Counted from the first letter of the stretch, positions 31,246 through 41,481 are shown. The stretch: DNA of 64,000 nucleotides from Tridacna crocea (GCA_943736015.1 OX031058.1:4355001-4419000); one strand, 5' to 3'. Notes: generated by a model from the letters alone, not told the origin. Made by a program: numbers and translations.

Positions 31246-31991
31246 AGGGTTTGTATTCACCAACAATTTTTAAGAACGTTCTTTCTCTTACTCTTTAAGA
31301 TTTTCTGATTATGAAAGTGACAGAACTTCTGATTGGCTAAACCAAATGGTTTAGCTAGTCAGAAGTTCTGTTGCTTTCACACTGACGAAATTCTGAAGAA
31401 TAAGACTAAGACTGCTCTTAAAGGTGGCCCTTTAGATTTTGGGACGAAAATTGTACAAAAATGCAAAAAAATTATCCTTATACTCCAAAAGCTTTTTAAT
31501 TTTCATTCATAAAACCCCAATAGTCGAACACCGTCCAACAACACGAGAACTTAGAGATTTACTACAGCCCAGGTCGACACCGAGGGGAGACACGTTCTAT
31601 TTTTAGATGATCAATTCGCTCATTTACGTACAGGAATACACAGACGAAGTTTCAAACATAGCGTCCGAAGAAGACATTATGGAAAATAATTATTACATGT
31701 TTGTTATGTAATGGAATTTTAAGCGTTATGAGTCACGTGCCAGTCACTAGGCATTCCCGCAATGCGTTATTGATTTTTGGCGCGAAATCTAAAAATACCT
31801 TAAGAGGCTACGTAGCCTTTTAAGGGAATACCATCAAAAAAAATTTTTTTTGTAATTTTATGAATCTTAATTATTAATGATTTGTATTATTTTTTCATAT
31901 GAATTTCAGTGATATATAAATATTTTAATTTGGTGAGATGCAAAAAAATTCTAAATTCCCACCTTTAAGAATGGTTTGTGAATACGGACCC
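31246..31991. repeat. Family E palindrome interrupted by family F
   Basis: The left arm and centre occupy 31246-31421 (GGTTTGTATTCACCAAC, CTGATTGGCTAAACCAAATG) and the end of the right arm lies at 31965-31991 (AAGAATGGTTTGTGAATACG). The break falls at CTTAAG within the arm and carries a TTAA duplication around family F. Confidence 0.85.
31422..31964 (+). mobile_element. Family F TTAA element nested in family E
   Basis: 543 bp, AGGTGGCCCTTTAG to TTCCCACCT, between TTAA at 31418-31421 and 31965-31968. Same internal order as the copy in the retrotransposon at 11254-11782. The host is a palindrome, so the expected uninterrupted arm can be read from the opposite arm and from other E copies. Confidence 0.88.
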
Positions 31992-32097
31992 AGGTGTTTA
32001 GCCAAGGATAAAGTATAGATGAAACTCAATTTAGTCTAACTTTTGTACTCTCTTTTCGTTTCTTTATTTCGTCATTTTTCCTCCAGCGAAATAGACG

Positions 32098-32326
32098 TTA
32101 ACTCTTTACCACACGAGAAAATTTTAGACTTGTCCAAATTGGAAGCATTTGCAGATGACAAAATAAAGGTGACTGAAAAATTGAAAATTGTTCTGGGAAG
32201 GGTAGAAAACACTGTGGGAAAAGGAGAAAATGCTGGTGACCAGCATTTTCTCCTTTTCCTACAGTGTTTTCGAAAGGCTTCTTTCTCAGGGGCTTCAAAA
32301 GTAGGGATTGTGTGGTAATGGGTTAA
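32098..32326 (-). mobile_element. Family A TTAA-type MITE, full length
   Basis: 229 bp, TTAACTCTTTACC to GGTAATGGGTTAA. The palindrome is in the ACT/AGT state with a single T-for-C change in one arm. Confidence 0.9.
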
Positions 32327-32394
32327 TACTTGATAGCCTAGACAGCTGATCACAACCCTGTCATTTAAAAGGAAATATAAATCAAAATCAGACT

Positions 32395-32460
32395 GAATTT
32401 CAAGGACAATTTCGATTTCGATCAAAATCAGACTGCAAGGAACATGCGGTCTATCTTAGA
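32395..32460 (+). repeat. Family D-like hairpin remnant
   Basis: GATCAAAATCAGACTGCAAG … CGGTCTATCTTAGATCCAC resembles the D hairpin with several changes. Confidence 0.4.
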
Positions 32461-32731
32461 TCCACATTTTCTGCCAGTTAGATCTAATTTTTGTGCAAAA
32501 GCAGTTTTGAAACTATGATGTTTTGGTTTCTTTTCCTGATTGAGAAGGAGCTTTTTTATTTGATGCAGAAATGGTTAATGTTGAAGTTCGTGTTTCCGCC
32601 GAGCTACGCGCCTGGGATATACTACAGCCAAAACAGGATTGTAATTACATCTTTATATAGACAGTTCTTGAGACTGATATTGGTAAAAAGACCAAATGCT
32701 ATGAAAAGCACAAAAGTATTGTTTATTGCCT

Positions 32732-32959
32732 TTAACTGTTTACCAAACGACAAAATTTAGACTGGTCCAAATTGAAAGCATGTGCAGACGACAAAATAAA
32801 CGTAACTCAAAAATTAAAGTTTGTGTCCAGCAGGGTAGAAAACATTGTGGGGAAAAGGAGAAAATGGTGGTAACCAGCATTTTCTCCTTTTCCCTTAATG
32901 ATTTCAAAAGGCTTCTATTTCAGGGTCTTAAAACCCATGGATTTTTGGGAAAGGATTAT
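32732..32959 (-). mobile_element. Family A TTAA-type MITE, near full length
   Basis: TTAACTGTTTACCAAACGAC to GGAAAGGATTA. The hairpin has small changes (GGGGAAAAGGAGAAAATGG, CCCTTAATGATTTC). Confidence 0.85.
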
Positions 32960-33370
32960 TTGTTTCCAATTTTACCGCCTTTGTCATTGAAACTACGTTG
33001 TGCCATTTGTCCTGCTGTTTTCGATAGGTTACAAATCGGTTCAAATTGCAGGAATGGAATTTGATCTAGACAGACATCTTACTCATTTTGCGTTCATTTC
33101 ATTCGGACATAAACGCTGACAAATATCTTTTTAGGCGATTAGAAGTTATTCGTTTTGGCACTTGCCCCGCGAGAGTATATCCACCGGGATTGCTGTAAAT
33201 ACGTTGGGTTAGAGAAACGTCTGAGTCTTGAATGATCTATTGACTTTAGTATTTTTTCTTATTATAGAAAGATCCTTACAGCTTGAGAGAAAACCCTTGT
33301 TAAAAAACTTGAAATTGTGTAGGGTGGATAAACTGTGAAAACACAGATAAATTACCAACATACTATCATT

Positions 33371-33718
33371 ATCTCCCGCTAGATGGCGTTCTACAAATTC
33401 GTTTCTATCTAATTTGGGCATTCTGGGTACAGAACCGGACTACTTTTCTACGCCACAAGCGTTAATTTGAATTTTAATCTAAAATAAACTTTTACTCTGT
33501 AACAACCTATCTGGTGGGATCCATTCAGCTATAATCAGAAGTTTTAGAGAAATCTGGAGCTAAAACATGCCTGTTTTCTCCTCAAACATATAAATAAAAG
33601 CCATTTTCTCCATTGCTACTTTATAGCGCGTATTACTACAATCCCCCAATAATGGGGGGAGTGATGCATTATAGCAGACAGGTCGAATTTTCGAAGAATA
33701 TGACATGTTCAGACAACG
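33371..33718 (+). repeat. Dispersed repeat H
   Basis: ATCTCCCGCTAGATGGCG, TTTGGGCATTCTGGGTACAG, TTTAGAGAAATCTGGAGC, TTGCTACTTTATAGCGCG, GAATTTTCGAAGAATATGAC: same order as at 2996. Confidence 0.78.
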
Positions 33719-34035
33719 ACATACTAGTGTATGGTGTAAGGAATAGAAAATCACAAAGGCTTTGTCCACATTTAGGAACCGGAAACGAAAACAGCAATTT
33801 TCTATCCCTCGTAATACGGGCAGTCTTGCAGCCATCAGTGGCTACATTTGGGGTGAAGAAACATGAATGATTATAGGTTAATGAAATAAGAATGAAATGG
33901 GTTAAAAACTGGTTGAACAGTACCAGAAAACGACTAAAGATGTGGCTTAAAATTGACTGGAGACTACCAAACATATGCTTACCATACAGTAATGTGCTTT
34001 CCCACATAGAGGAAGAACTCGCGCCGAACGTGTGG
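33719..34035. other. No feature recognised
   Basis: Contains only short frames and no recognised repeat. Confidence 0.4.
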
Positions 34036-34143
34036 GACTTTTCATTGGTACTGGTGTAGTTCCCAGGAAGCAGAATCGAGAGAGATTAATATAAATTGTA
34101 AGAACTTGTTTCTCAATAGATGTAAAATAATTATTTTTAAACT
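34036..34143 (+). mobile_element. SINE2, 3' part
   Basis: GGGACTTTTCATTGGTACTG, GTAGTTCCCAGGAAGCAGA, ATCGAGAGAGATTA and GTAAGAACTTGTTTCTCAA match the SINE2 body and tail (see 43701-43907). The tRNA-like head is absent. Confidence 0.72.
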
Positions 34144-34152
34144 AGAGTAAAA

Positions 34153-34348
34153 CATAGAGGAAGGAGTCTTTTGAAAACTCTATGCAAAAGAGGAAAAGAA
34201 AAATGCAGCATTTTCCCTTTTTCCACAATGTTTTCTAGCCCTTGAATGGCAAATCCCATTACTAAGACATGACTAATTTGTGGACAGCAATTGCTTGGAC
34301 CACTGGTTGAACAGGTCTGTTTATTTTTTTGCCTGGTAAGGAGTTAGC
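34153..34348 (+). mobile_element. Family A MITE, degraded
   Basis: GGAAGGAGTCTTTTGAAAAC, a damaged hairpin (AAGAGGAAAAG … CAGCATTTTCCCTTTTTCCAC) and the end CCTGGTAAGGAGTTAG. Confidence 0.68.
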
Positions 34349-34371
34349 TACACATAAATAAGATTCATTAA

Positions 34372-34600
34372 CAAATGAGACACTATGTGCAAAGACTGCT
34401 TGATGCATCTGCAAAAAATATCGACCCAGGTCAGCCTGCGCTGTCTGCGCAGGCTGACCTGGGCCGATACTTCTTGCTATTGGTAAATATTCTGCATTTC
34501 AAAAGACTATTGTACATCATGATTCAGTTGTTTGCTAGAAAAATTAGATTTTATGGTTCCATTACTTTATGATGACTTGCCTGGTATCACGCACCAAAGA
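34372..34600 (+). repeat. Family B palindromic repeat
   Basis: CTTGATGCATCTGCAAAAAA, hairpin 34418-34474 (GACCCAGGTCAGCCTGCGC … GCGCAGGCTGACCTGGGCC), then CTATTGGTAAATATTCTGCA and the usual right flank. Confidence 0.82.
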
Positions 34601-34634
34601 GATGTATTAAAGCCCCATTTTGCCAGACCATGGT

Positions 34635-34850
34635 CTTACGAACATTAAAGTTCGCAACAAATGCACAGCTGAAATACAAACCGACTCTGACGGGATTCGA
34701 ATCCATGACGGACCAATATACTCGTTTTTCGAGATTTAAAAGACCAATACCCTAACCACTGAGCCAAAGAGATATCTCTCCAACACAGTTGTCTGGTATT
34801 GTATTTAAATCGGGACGAAGCTGTGCATGAAGGAGTGGTTTCCCAGTAAC
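34635..34850 (-). mobile_element. SINE1b, full length
   Basis: Minus strand: GTTACTGGGAAACCACTCC, A box TGGCTCAGTGGTTAGGG, an inserted AATCTCGAAAAACGAGTAT that can form a small stem, B box GATTCGAATCC and 3' end AATGTTCGTAAG. The insert between boxes defines a subtype shared with 22235 and 22917. Confidence 0.8.
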
Positions 34851-35052
34851 AATGGCCAAAGTTATTTCGTGATGAAGAGTGTCTGCAGTTGTAGTTATCG
34901 GGCAATTATTGTACAGTCATGTTTATGTTTCCTAATAAAAAGAAAGACAGACCCAATCTTCCTCTAGGACAAATATATTGATCCTGAAAGATTCTGATGA
35001 AACTTAAACATGATCGAGTAAAGAACGCGGACCAGTTTTAGCCTGCAAACGA

Positions 35053-35616
35053 ATGCTGTTTCGTTTGGAGTATCCGTTTTTAGCGATCATTGCAATGACA
35101 ATGGACAACTGTTCTGAATATTTGTGTATAAAATGGATCCGTGTAAAAGTGGCGTTTGTTTCTATAGGCACGGTTTCCCCTGCAATGTTGCTTTCACGTC
35201 ATGGCAGTCGGAGTAATTCCCAAATGTCGGAAGGGTTTGATTCAAGTTCTATCAGGGTTATTCCAAAGTCCGATGATACTAGAAATGATAATAACACGAA
35301 TGATAATAACAGTGAAAACGATGATGATGCTTTCCTTTCAAAGCGCTATGGGTCAAGGGCAAAGCCAACGATTCATTTAGGAGAGAAACCTTTACTTACA
35401 GTGAATAGCTGGGACACACGTCTTTGGCTCATTGGTAATCAGTTTGTGATAGAATCTCTAGAATATCTGCAGAAGTATAATCAAAAGATCTTCTATATGC
35501 AAGACAAAGTGCATTGCTTTGAAACTGCTAGTATTCTGCTATTTACGATAAAAATTAAGTTGGCAAACGTTGATGGCGCCTATCCATATAAGTGCACGAA
35601 GAAATTACGTGTCTAG
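35053..35616 (+). CDS. Candidate exon or chance frame, 187 codons
   Basis: The longest open frame in the window that is not explained by a repeat. Not recognised. A polypyrimidine run and acceptor-like TTTGTTTCTATAG at 35157-35169 could start an exon at 35170 in the same frame. Downstream residues include RHGSRSNSQMSEGFDSSS, an Asp/Asn-rich low-complexity stretch (about residues 76-91) and YGSRAKPTIHLGEKPLL. No clear donor site was found. The Ser-rich and acidic composition would suit a cytoplasmic, disordered region, but this is weak. It may equally be a chance frame. Confidence 0.25.
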   Translation: MLFRLEYPFLAIIAMTMDNCSEYLCIKWIRVKVAFVSIGTVSPAMLLSRHGSRSNSQMSEGFDSSSIRVIPKSDDTRNDNNTNDNNSENDDDAFLSKRYGSRAKPTIHLGEKPLLTVNSWDTRLWLIGNQFVIESLEYLQKYNQKIFYMQDKVHCFETASILLFTIKIKLANVDGAYPYKCTKKLRV

Positions 35617-35619
35617 ACA

Positions 35620-35880
35620 TTCTAATCATTTCTCCTAACACTGATAACTTCTTTTAAATACTTTACCATTAAAGAAGCTAAGATCGATTGGGAATCTGTA
35701 GGCAGGCGACTGAAGTATCCTAATGAATTTTTTCCAACGATGAATACAGTGAAATTTGAGGTATTCATACATGCATTGCAATTATTCAAAATAGCAATTG
35801 AAAATGAGCATTGGCTGGTAACCGTTTATTTTTTTTATTATTTGAAAAATTAGCCGACGAAACTTAGTTGCCAAAGGGAC
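35620..35880. other. No feature recognised
   Basis: AT-rich spacer. Confidence 0.4.
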
Positions 35881-35888
35881 TGAAAGAT

Positions 35889-35890
35889 GG

Positions 35891-35930
<40 letters not shown>
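35889..35930. repeat. Microsatellite (GA)n
   Basis: About 20 AG units. It encodes Arg-Glu repeats in one frame, which I treat as artefact. Confidence 0.95.
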
Positions 35931-35931
<1 letters not shown>

Positions 35932-35944
35932 CCGAGTTTTAACT

Positions 35945-36165
35945 TTTCTAACGGAAAAGATTTTTTTGAAAATATTACAGGAAAAGGAGAAAATGCTGGT
36001 AACCGTATTTCTCCTTTTCCAACAGAATTTTCTAAGTACCTTTCAAAGTCTTTTTTCTTATTTTTTTGCGTAATTTAATTTGCCTTCTGCAAATGTTTTT
36101 AATTTGAACCAGTCTTGGCCGTCCGCAAATGTTTTAGTTTGAACCAGCCTAAATTTTGTGGTTTT
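35945..36165 (+). mobile_element. Family A MITE, degraded
   Basis: Hairpin 35966-36032 with tip changed (GCTGGTAACCGTATTTCTCC). The segment GGCCGTCCGCAAATGTTTTA duplicates part of the long arm (CTGCAAATGTTTTTAATTTG). It runs into family I. Confidence 0.65.
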
Positions 36166-36166
36166 G

Positions 36167-36480
36167 ATATAGAGTTTATTTCATCAGCATGTGGTTATAT
36201 GGGGAAATATTTGCCGAAAAAAAGGAAAGGCATACCAAAATAACGAATGTCATAGGGCCTGAGTTAGTTTCGCGTAACTTTCCCTTTTGAGGAAAATATT
36301 TCCCCATATTAACCACATGCTGATGAAATAAACTCTATATTAACCCCAAGCTTATGAAATAAATCATATATTATTTTCCTCTGATTACTATGTCAAAGAA
36401 ATAATTCCCCCCAGCATTTCTTTACCCATAACATTTCTAAAAATAGACACATAAAATATAATATACAGAATTAAGCACTG
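36167..36480. repeat. Family I: large hairpin plus tail
   Basis: Hairpin 36167-36340 with ATATAGAGTTTATTTCATCA against its inverse, an extra partial right arm (36341-36371, CCCAAGCTTATGAAATAAAT), then the tail shared with 25953-26280. Confidence 0.75.
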
Positions 36481-37136
36481 TTTGAAATCCATACCTACCA
36501 TTGTTCTGTTACCTCAAAAAAGTGATCATTTGCTTTTGTGTGTGTTACACATGGTACACTTTTTACTCGAATATATCCGAATGCCCCTGTTCGCGTGTTG
36601 GACTTCATAATTATGTGGATACATGATTATGTGATGACATACTTGCTTAAATTCACCAGGGAAATGCACTAAATCTATTTTGCGAAAGCGTGGTCTATTT
36701 TTATTGCATTTCCTACAAATCATATAGAGTTCGATGAATGTAAGATTTGCAAAACCTTTCTTTAAGTATAAAGCTAATTTAATTCATAATTGACTTCACG
36801 TCTGTACTCAACTTAATTTCCTGGTGTAACGTTTAACCGTGACACTCTTTGTACATAACGAAGTTACATAACAAACAGAGAAGAAATTATCGTTCTAGTG
36901 AATATAGCAGCAGATCAATAATGTTTGCTTTCATCAAATTTCATAACATTCATGTAAATAACTTAATAAACTGACTATAAATGTCGTTCATAGGTTGAGT
37001 GAAACCGATGGGCCTGCGAAATATAACGTTTTAAACCCTAATACCGCTTATCACTTTTAAAACAAACAACAAAAATGTTGCTATATGATTGATAGATCTA
37101 AGCCTAATACCATTCCATTCCATTGTAAATTAATAT
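36481..37136. other. No feature recognised
   Basis: No exon or repeat match apart from GCCCCTGTTCGCGTGTTG at about 36582, an echo of the hairpin at 15084. Confidence 0.4.
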
Positions 37137-37306
37137 GAGGTTATTTAACATGCTTGGGTACAATACTGAATTCTATTGGATGAGTACACTGCAGAACCAG
37201 TCTATATTTTGGACGAGGCGACAGCCGAGTCCAAAATATAGACTGGTTCTGCAGTGTACGAATCCAATTGAATTCAGTATTGTACCCAAGCATGTTAAAT
37301 GACCTC
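37137..37306. repeat. Foldback K, 170-bp palindrome
   Basis: Arms of about 75 bp: AACATGCTTGGGTACAATAC, GAATTCTATTGGAT, CACTGCAGAACCAGTCTATA on the left and their inverses on the right, with centre GACGAGGCGACAGCCGAGTC. Few mismatches, so probably young. Single copy in this window. Confidence 0.88.
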
Positions 37307-37471
37307 TTTATTTCACACTGTCGTATTGACTTTAAAGTAACCGACAAATATAGGGTCATTTCAATTGGGAAAAAAAATCAAAACATATCAAAAGAGGGGT
37401 TTGAAGTTGTTTTTTTTTATTAAACAACGGACTTCGGCAGACTACTCTTCCGGTCCAATATCGATATTCGG

Positions 37472-37606
37472 GACTCAAGCCTCGTTTTGAACAAATCCGT
37501 ATTAGACTCGAGCCTCGTTTTGAAAAATCCGTATTGGACTCAAGCCTCGTTTTGAAAATTCCGCATTGGACTCAAGCCTCGTTTTGAAAAATCCGTATTG
37601 GACTCC
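37472..37606. repeat. Minisatellite, 32-33 bp unit, 4 copies
   Basis: Units start at 37472, 37505, 37537 and 37569, each of the form GACTC(A/G)AGCCTCGTTTTGA followed by AAAATCCGTATTG. A partial unit follows at 37601. Confidence 0.93.
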
Positions 37607-37928
37607 TCAGCGTCTAATACAGGCTAAGATATTCTGTACTCACGTGGTAGTATTAAAGCTATTTCATTGGACGTTAAATTGTAGGTGTGAAATAAATAAT
37701 CTTACTGACGGTACAAAAATAAACCAGGCGGCAGGACACGATGACGCAGTTCTCGCTATGTCTTTGTAATTTGGTAACTAGCTTTAGATAAATTGTGTCA
37801 TGTAACAAGAACCTAAGCATGGAATTAAAAGAAGAAGCAAATAAGAAAAACCAGACTTCACGTGAGGCCCATCAACCTGTCTCGCATTACTCTAGCCCAT
37901 AATGAATGAAACATACTGAACGTACAGC

Positions 37929-38960
37929 TACAAGGGCTGACTGATAAATTATGAGCCCAATATGTAAGGGTTTGACATTTTGTTGGTCATATTGCATTAT
38001 TTTTCCTATATAACCCTCTTCAGTTTCCATGCAGTTTTACCACGAATGTTTAACCCATTACCAAACGACAATATTTTAGACTGGTCCAAATCGAAAGCGA
38101 TTGCAGATGACAAAATAAAAGTGACTGAAAATTTGAACTTTGTTTTGTTAAGGGTAGAAAACATTGTGGGAAAAGGAGAAAATGCTGGTTACCAGCATTT
38201 TCTCCTTTTCCCACAATGTTTTCTTAAGGCTTCTTTCTCAGGGGCGTCAAAAGTAGGGATTGTGTGGTAATGGGTTAAGGACCCCAGTGCTACTTTAAGG
38301 ATTTTTTTCCCTGACCGCTAAGACAGTTCTCTACTGCCTGTATGACGTCATCATCTGACAGAAAGTAGGTACCGGAAATGGCTTTTTATTTTGAGAAAAA
38401 AGTCTAGTGGAGCGAGATCAAGAGAATAAGGCTGGTGCTAAATAAACACAAAACTTTGTGGTTAATGGCAGCTATGGCAATGAAAGACTTGTAAACAAAG
38501 ATATTGGCATGGTGAAACAATATACCTCGACTAAGTTTTCCGAGGGGCTTGAATTTTTCTCCTAAATGCATAAGAAATGATGTATTATATATGCCATTGA
38601 TTGTTAGCAGATAATCTATCAACAGAATACCATCAGCATTCCAGATGACTAAGGCCATTATCTTTTATATCCGATAGATAAGTCTTTAGTCTTTGTCTTC
38701 CTTGGCAGAGTTGAACCATTGTGCTACCAATGTTTAGACTGCCTTTTGGCCTCTGGAGTGAAATGGTGGAATTACTTTTCCTGTTGAATCCCAACTGTAT
38801 TAGCTATATATGTCTCTGCGACTCGCTTGTCAGCCATAACAATACCATTGACTTTATCGGCCACTTCTGCGATTGCAAAAGTAACGGGCCTTCCAGGAAG
38901 TGTGTCATCTTCAGGGCTCAAGACCTGTGCAGTCTGATCTTACATTTACTACATCCGTTA
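37929..38960 (-). pseudogene. Mariner-like transposase pseudogene
   Basis: Minus strand, in order: VNGIVMADKRVAETYIANTV (N-terminal helix-turn-helix region, about 38790-38885), a gap, LVIWNADGILLIDYL with TINGIYN (mariner block with the first central Asp; about 38550-38665), LSRGILFHHANI where HxDN-P is expected, FFLKIKSHF, DDDVIQAVENCL and, beyond the inserted family A copy, CMETEEGYIGK. Several frameshifts and stops and a large deletion between the HTH and catalytic parts make it inactive. The end GGGCTGACTGATAAATTATG at about 37936-37955 is a plausible 3' terminal repeat; the opposite terminus is not found. Confidence 0.82.
38050..38278 (-). mobile_element. Family A TTAA-type MITE inside mariner
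   Basis: 229 bp, TTAACCCATTACC to GGTAATGGGTTAA, TTAA at both ends. Mariner C-terminal coding continues on both sides (DDDVIQAV upstream, CMETEEGYIG downstream). The palindrome is perfect in the ATT/AAT state. Confidence 0.9.
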
Positions 38961-39078
38961 TCGTAACAGTCTGGTGAAAATCCATGAAAATTACAGTATT
39001 TTATCCCATTTTGTTTCGTATGCTCATGTTTGCTAACATGAGTGTACAGGAATGCTTTTACTGTTTGCTCTTCGTTTA

Positions 39079-39310
39079 TTCTCTACCAGGCGAAGAAAAA
39101 TTAGACTGGTCCATAATGGAACCGTTTGCATTTTACAAATGAAATGTGGGGAATCGTTTGGATTTGTCTCTCATACAAGAAAGACGATTTTTTTTGTCTC
39201 TCATACAAGAGAAAGCATTGTAAGAAGCGGAGAAAATGTACCAGCCTTGCCGCTTTTTTCCCACAATGTTTTCAAAAGCCTTCAACTGAGGGTCATAAGA
39301 AAATCGGTTT
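39079..39310 (-). mobile_element. Family A MITE, strongly degraded
   Basis: CTCTACCAGGCGAAGAAAAA, TTAGACTGGTCCATAATGGA, a damaged hairpin (AGAAGCGGAGAAAATGTACC … CCGCTTTTTTCCCACAATG). Contains a duplicated TTTGTCTCTCATACAAGA. Confidence 0.6.
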
Positions 39311-39539
39311 GTATCGCAAAGTGTTATGGTGGGGTCTGCAAGAGTTCTGACACCGCAGTAAAATAGGATGTCAAAAATAACAGCAAAAACCATCTAAATT
39401 CTTATTTCAGGCGGTTGACCTCGCTTGATAAACACGTCACTCATCCCTTGGAACCGTTTATGTATGGAATTTTACCAAATCTCGAAAGCTTGAAGCGAAA
39501 TTTAAGAATTATATGAGTCATTGTTCCTGAAATTCAGAT

Positions 39540-39622
39540 TCGATGTATATGCAAAAAGTATCGACCCAGGTCAGCCTGCGCAGTACGCGCAGGCTGACCT
39601 GGGTCGATACTTTTTGCTTTTG
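39540..39622 (+). repeat. Family B hairpin
   Basis: GCAAAAAGTATCGACCCAGG … CCTGGGTCGATACTTTTTGC, nearly perfect arms of about 33 nt around GCAGTACGC. Only the hairpin, without the usual right flank. Confidence 0.85.
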
Positions 39623-39629
39623 AATGAAT

Positions 39630-41155
39630 GAATGAATAGCGTCTTAAGGCCCGTCGACAACTTAGGTCATATTGGGCGCACTTACTTAGTAAACAATAAT
39701 GCTAGGTGAAAATAACATACATGTATGTGCAACAACATAAGCCAAACATGATAAATGAGGAATGGACAAAATACAAAGTGATGCCCCTTTTGTCGCCTTT
39801 TACGACATGCATGCTGTCACTGTTGTTCCGCCAGGTGAAATTTTTGCTTTTGATAATTTTTCTGTATCTCCAAGGACATATTCTTGCAGAATTCAGCTGG
39901 TTGTTAACCAAAATGGACTTTACTAAATCCATAATTATCGATGTGTTTCGTAAACCGCATCACGCAAATACCTTCGATCCCCTTTTTGCAAGAGCATTGC
40001 CAATATCAGAAAAAAAAAACACTTTGAAAGAAAAGACATGTGGATGATTAAATTACTTTTAAATTTGCAGTACTTTTCCTGAAAATATATAGTTCTTGGA
40101 AATTAAAGAATCCTGTCTAATGCACTTTAAGTAAAGATTGTACAAGATAACGTCCATTTATTTAAAATAAATCTGGTTTTTCGTGTGATTTTTTAAAATT
40201 CAATTTTGCTAAGCTTTCTTTTGAGGAATTTTGTTTTCTTTCTTGGCTTCATAAAATTGTTGATGTTGCAGTTTGAGACGTTTTTAAGAGATCACTCGGT
40301 TTATTCACATGAATTTGTTCATGAAGCTTGTTACAGTGCTTTACAAGGAAGACAGCTATGTAACTGTTGTTATTGAATTAGGTAGAAAATACAGACGGGG
40401 GTAATGGCTTTTATACATAGCTATACCTTGTATGAATTTATCCTGCCTTTTCATTTTTTGCGTGCAACGTAGATCAAAAATCGCACGGCACAGAAACTTT
40501 TAGAATGATTCGTTTTTACATAATATCATCACGTCATACGCGGTCACTGTTTTCACGACGTCGACGACCTTCGCGTCGTAGTCAGGGAATGTATTAGGAA
40601 CATTCCATCATCACACTTCAAAAACTGTTTAATTCGTGCTTACACAGGCATCAGAGGTGCATTGAGCATACCATGGAGTATTTTGAATAACCAAGACTAT
40701 TTCAGACACTTGTAAAGACAAACCTTTTATTCGGTGCATCAAGGTGCCCCGCTCACGTCGACTTGACGTTGCTATGGTGACAATACATCACGTGTTTCTT
40801 GTATCTTCGTTTATTTGTTTCAACCAACCTATAGAACATGGTTGTAGCTATCGTTACCGAAAAACTCATCAAAAAATATCAAAATATAGAAGAATGGCGG
40901 CACTTGTCTCGAAACTTTTCGAACACCCCTCGTAGATTGTGTTAAATATTTTACCAAAACAATATTTTCTCTGCTATTTTTACCCTTCTACTGGTTTGCT
41001 AGACCATAGATGCCTTTTGTGTGAAGAATGTACATCAGGATCACCTTGCATATACGTGCAGCCTGAGTTTGACCAACACGCTCCGATACTCCTGTATATT
41101 TTGGTCCAAACGTGTTATGATTTTATTTTTGCCCTAGAAGTAGCCTGTATATGAA
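39630..41155. other. No feature recognised
   Basis: Several frames of 60-110 codons, none with recognisable domains. Small inverted piece CACGACGTCGACGAC/CGTCGTAG at about 40552-40580. Confidence 0.4.
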
Positions 41156-41159
41156 CCAT

Positions 41160-41345
41160 TTACTTTACAACCCAAAGTTTTAACAATCCAAAGGAAGAAT
41201 GGACCAGGAGAAAATGATGGTAGCCCGCATTTTTCTCCTGTTTCCAAATTTTTTTTTCAGTTCAAGAACTTTAGTTTTAAGTCACATTTTAGTTGATGTC
41301 TTTCTATAGAACAGGTCCAAAATTTTATCGCTTGGTAAAGAATCA
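41160..41345 (+). mobile_element. Family A MITE, degraded
   Basis: GACCAGGAGAAAATGATGG … CGCATTTTTCTCCTGTTTCC and the long-arm end AAAATTTTATCGCTTGGTAA. Confidence 0.6.
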
Positions 41346-41402
41346 AATGGTTTCTCTTAATCTGATAACACGGTAGCTTAAGTACAGAGTATGTGAGAAC
41401 GT

Positions 41403-41481
41403 ATATCATCGGTTTACTTCAAAAACCTCGTAACTTGAAACTAGCTGTAGTTACGAGGTTTTTGAAGTAAACCGACGATAT
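41403..41481. repeat. Foldback J
   Basis: ATATCATCGGTTTACTTCAA, AAACCTCGTAACT and their inverses. Two other copies: 45327-45401, 49612-49697. All share CGTCGGTTT…AAACCGACG ends. Confidence 0.85.

Noticed and set aside
35887-36078. Arg-Glu repeat protein
   Set aside because: A (GA)n microsatellite followed by a family A copy.
37472-37606. CRISPR array
   Set aside because: The 32-bp units are contiguous with no unique spacers; it is a minisatellite in animal-type DNA.
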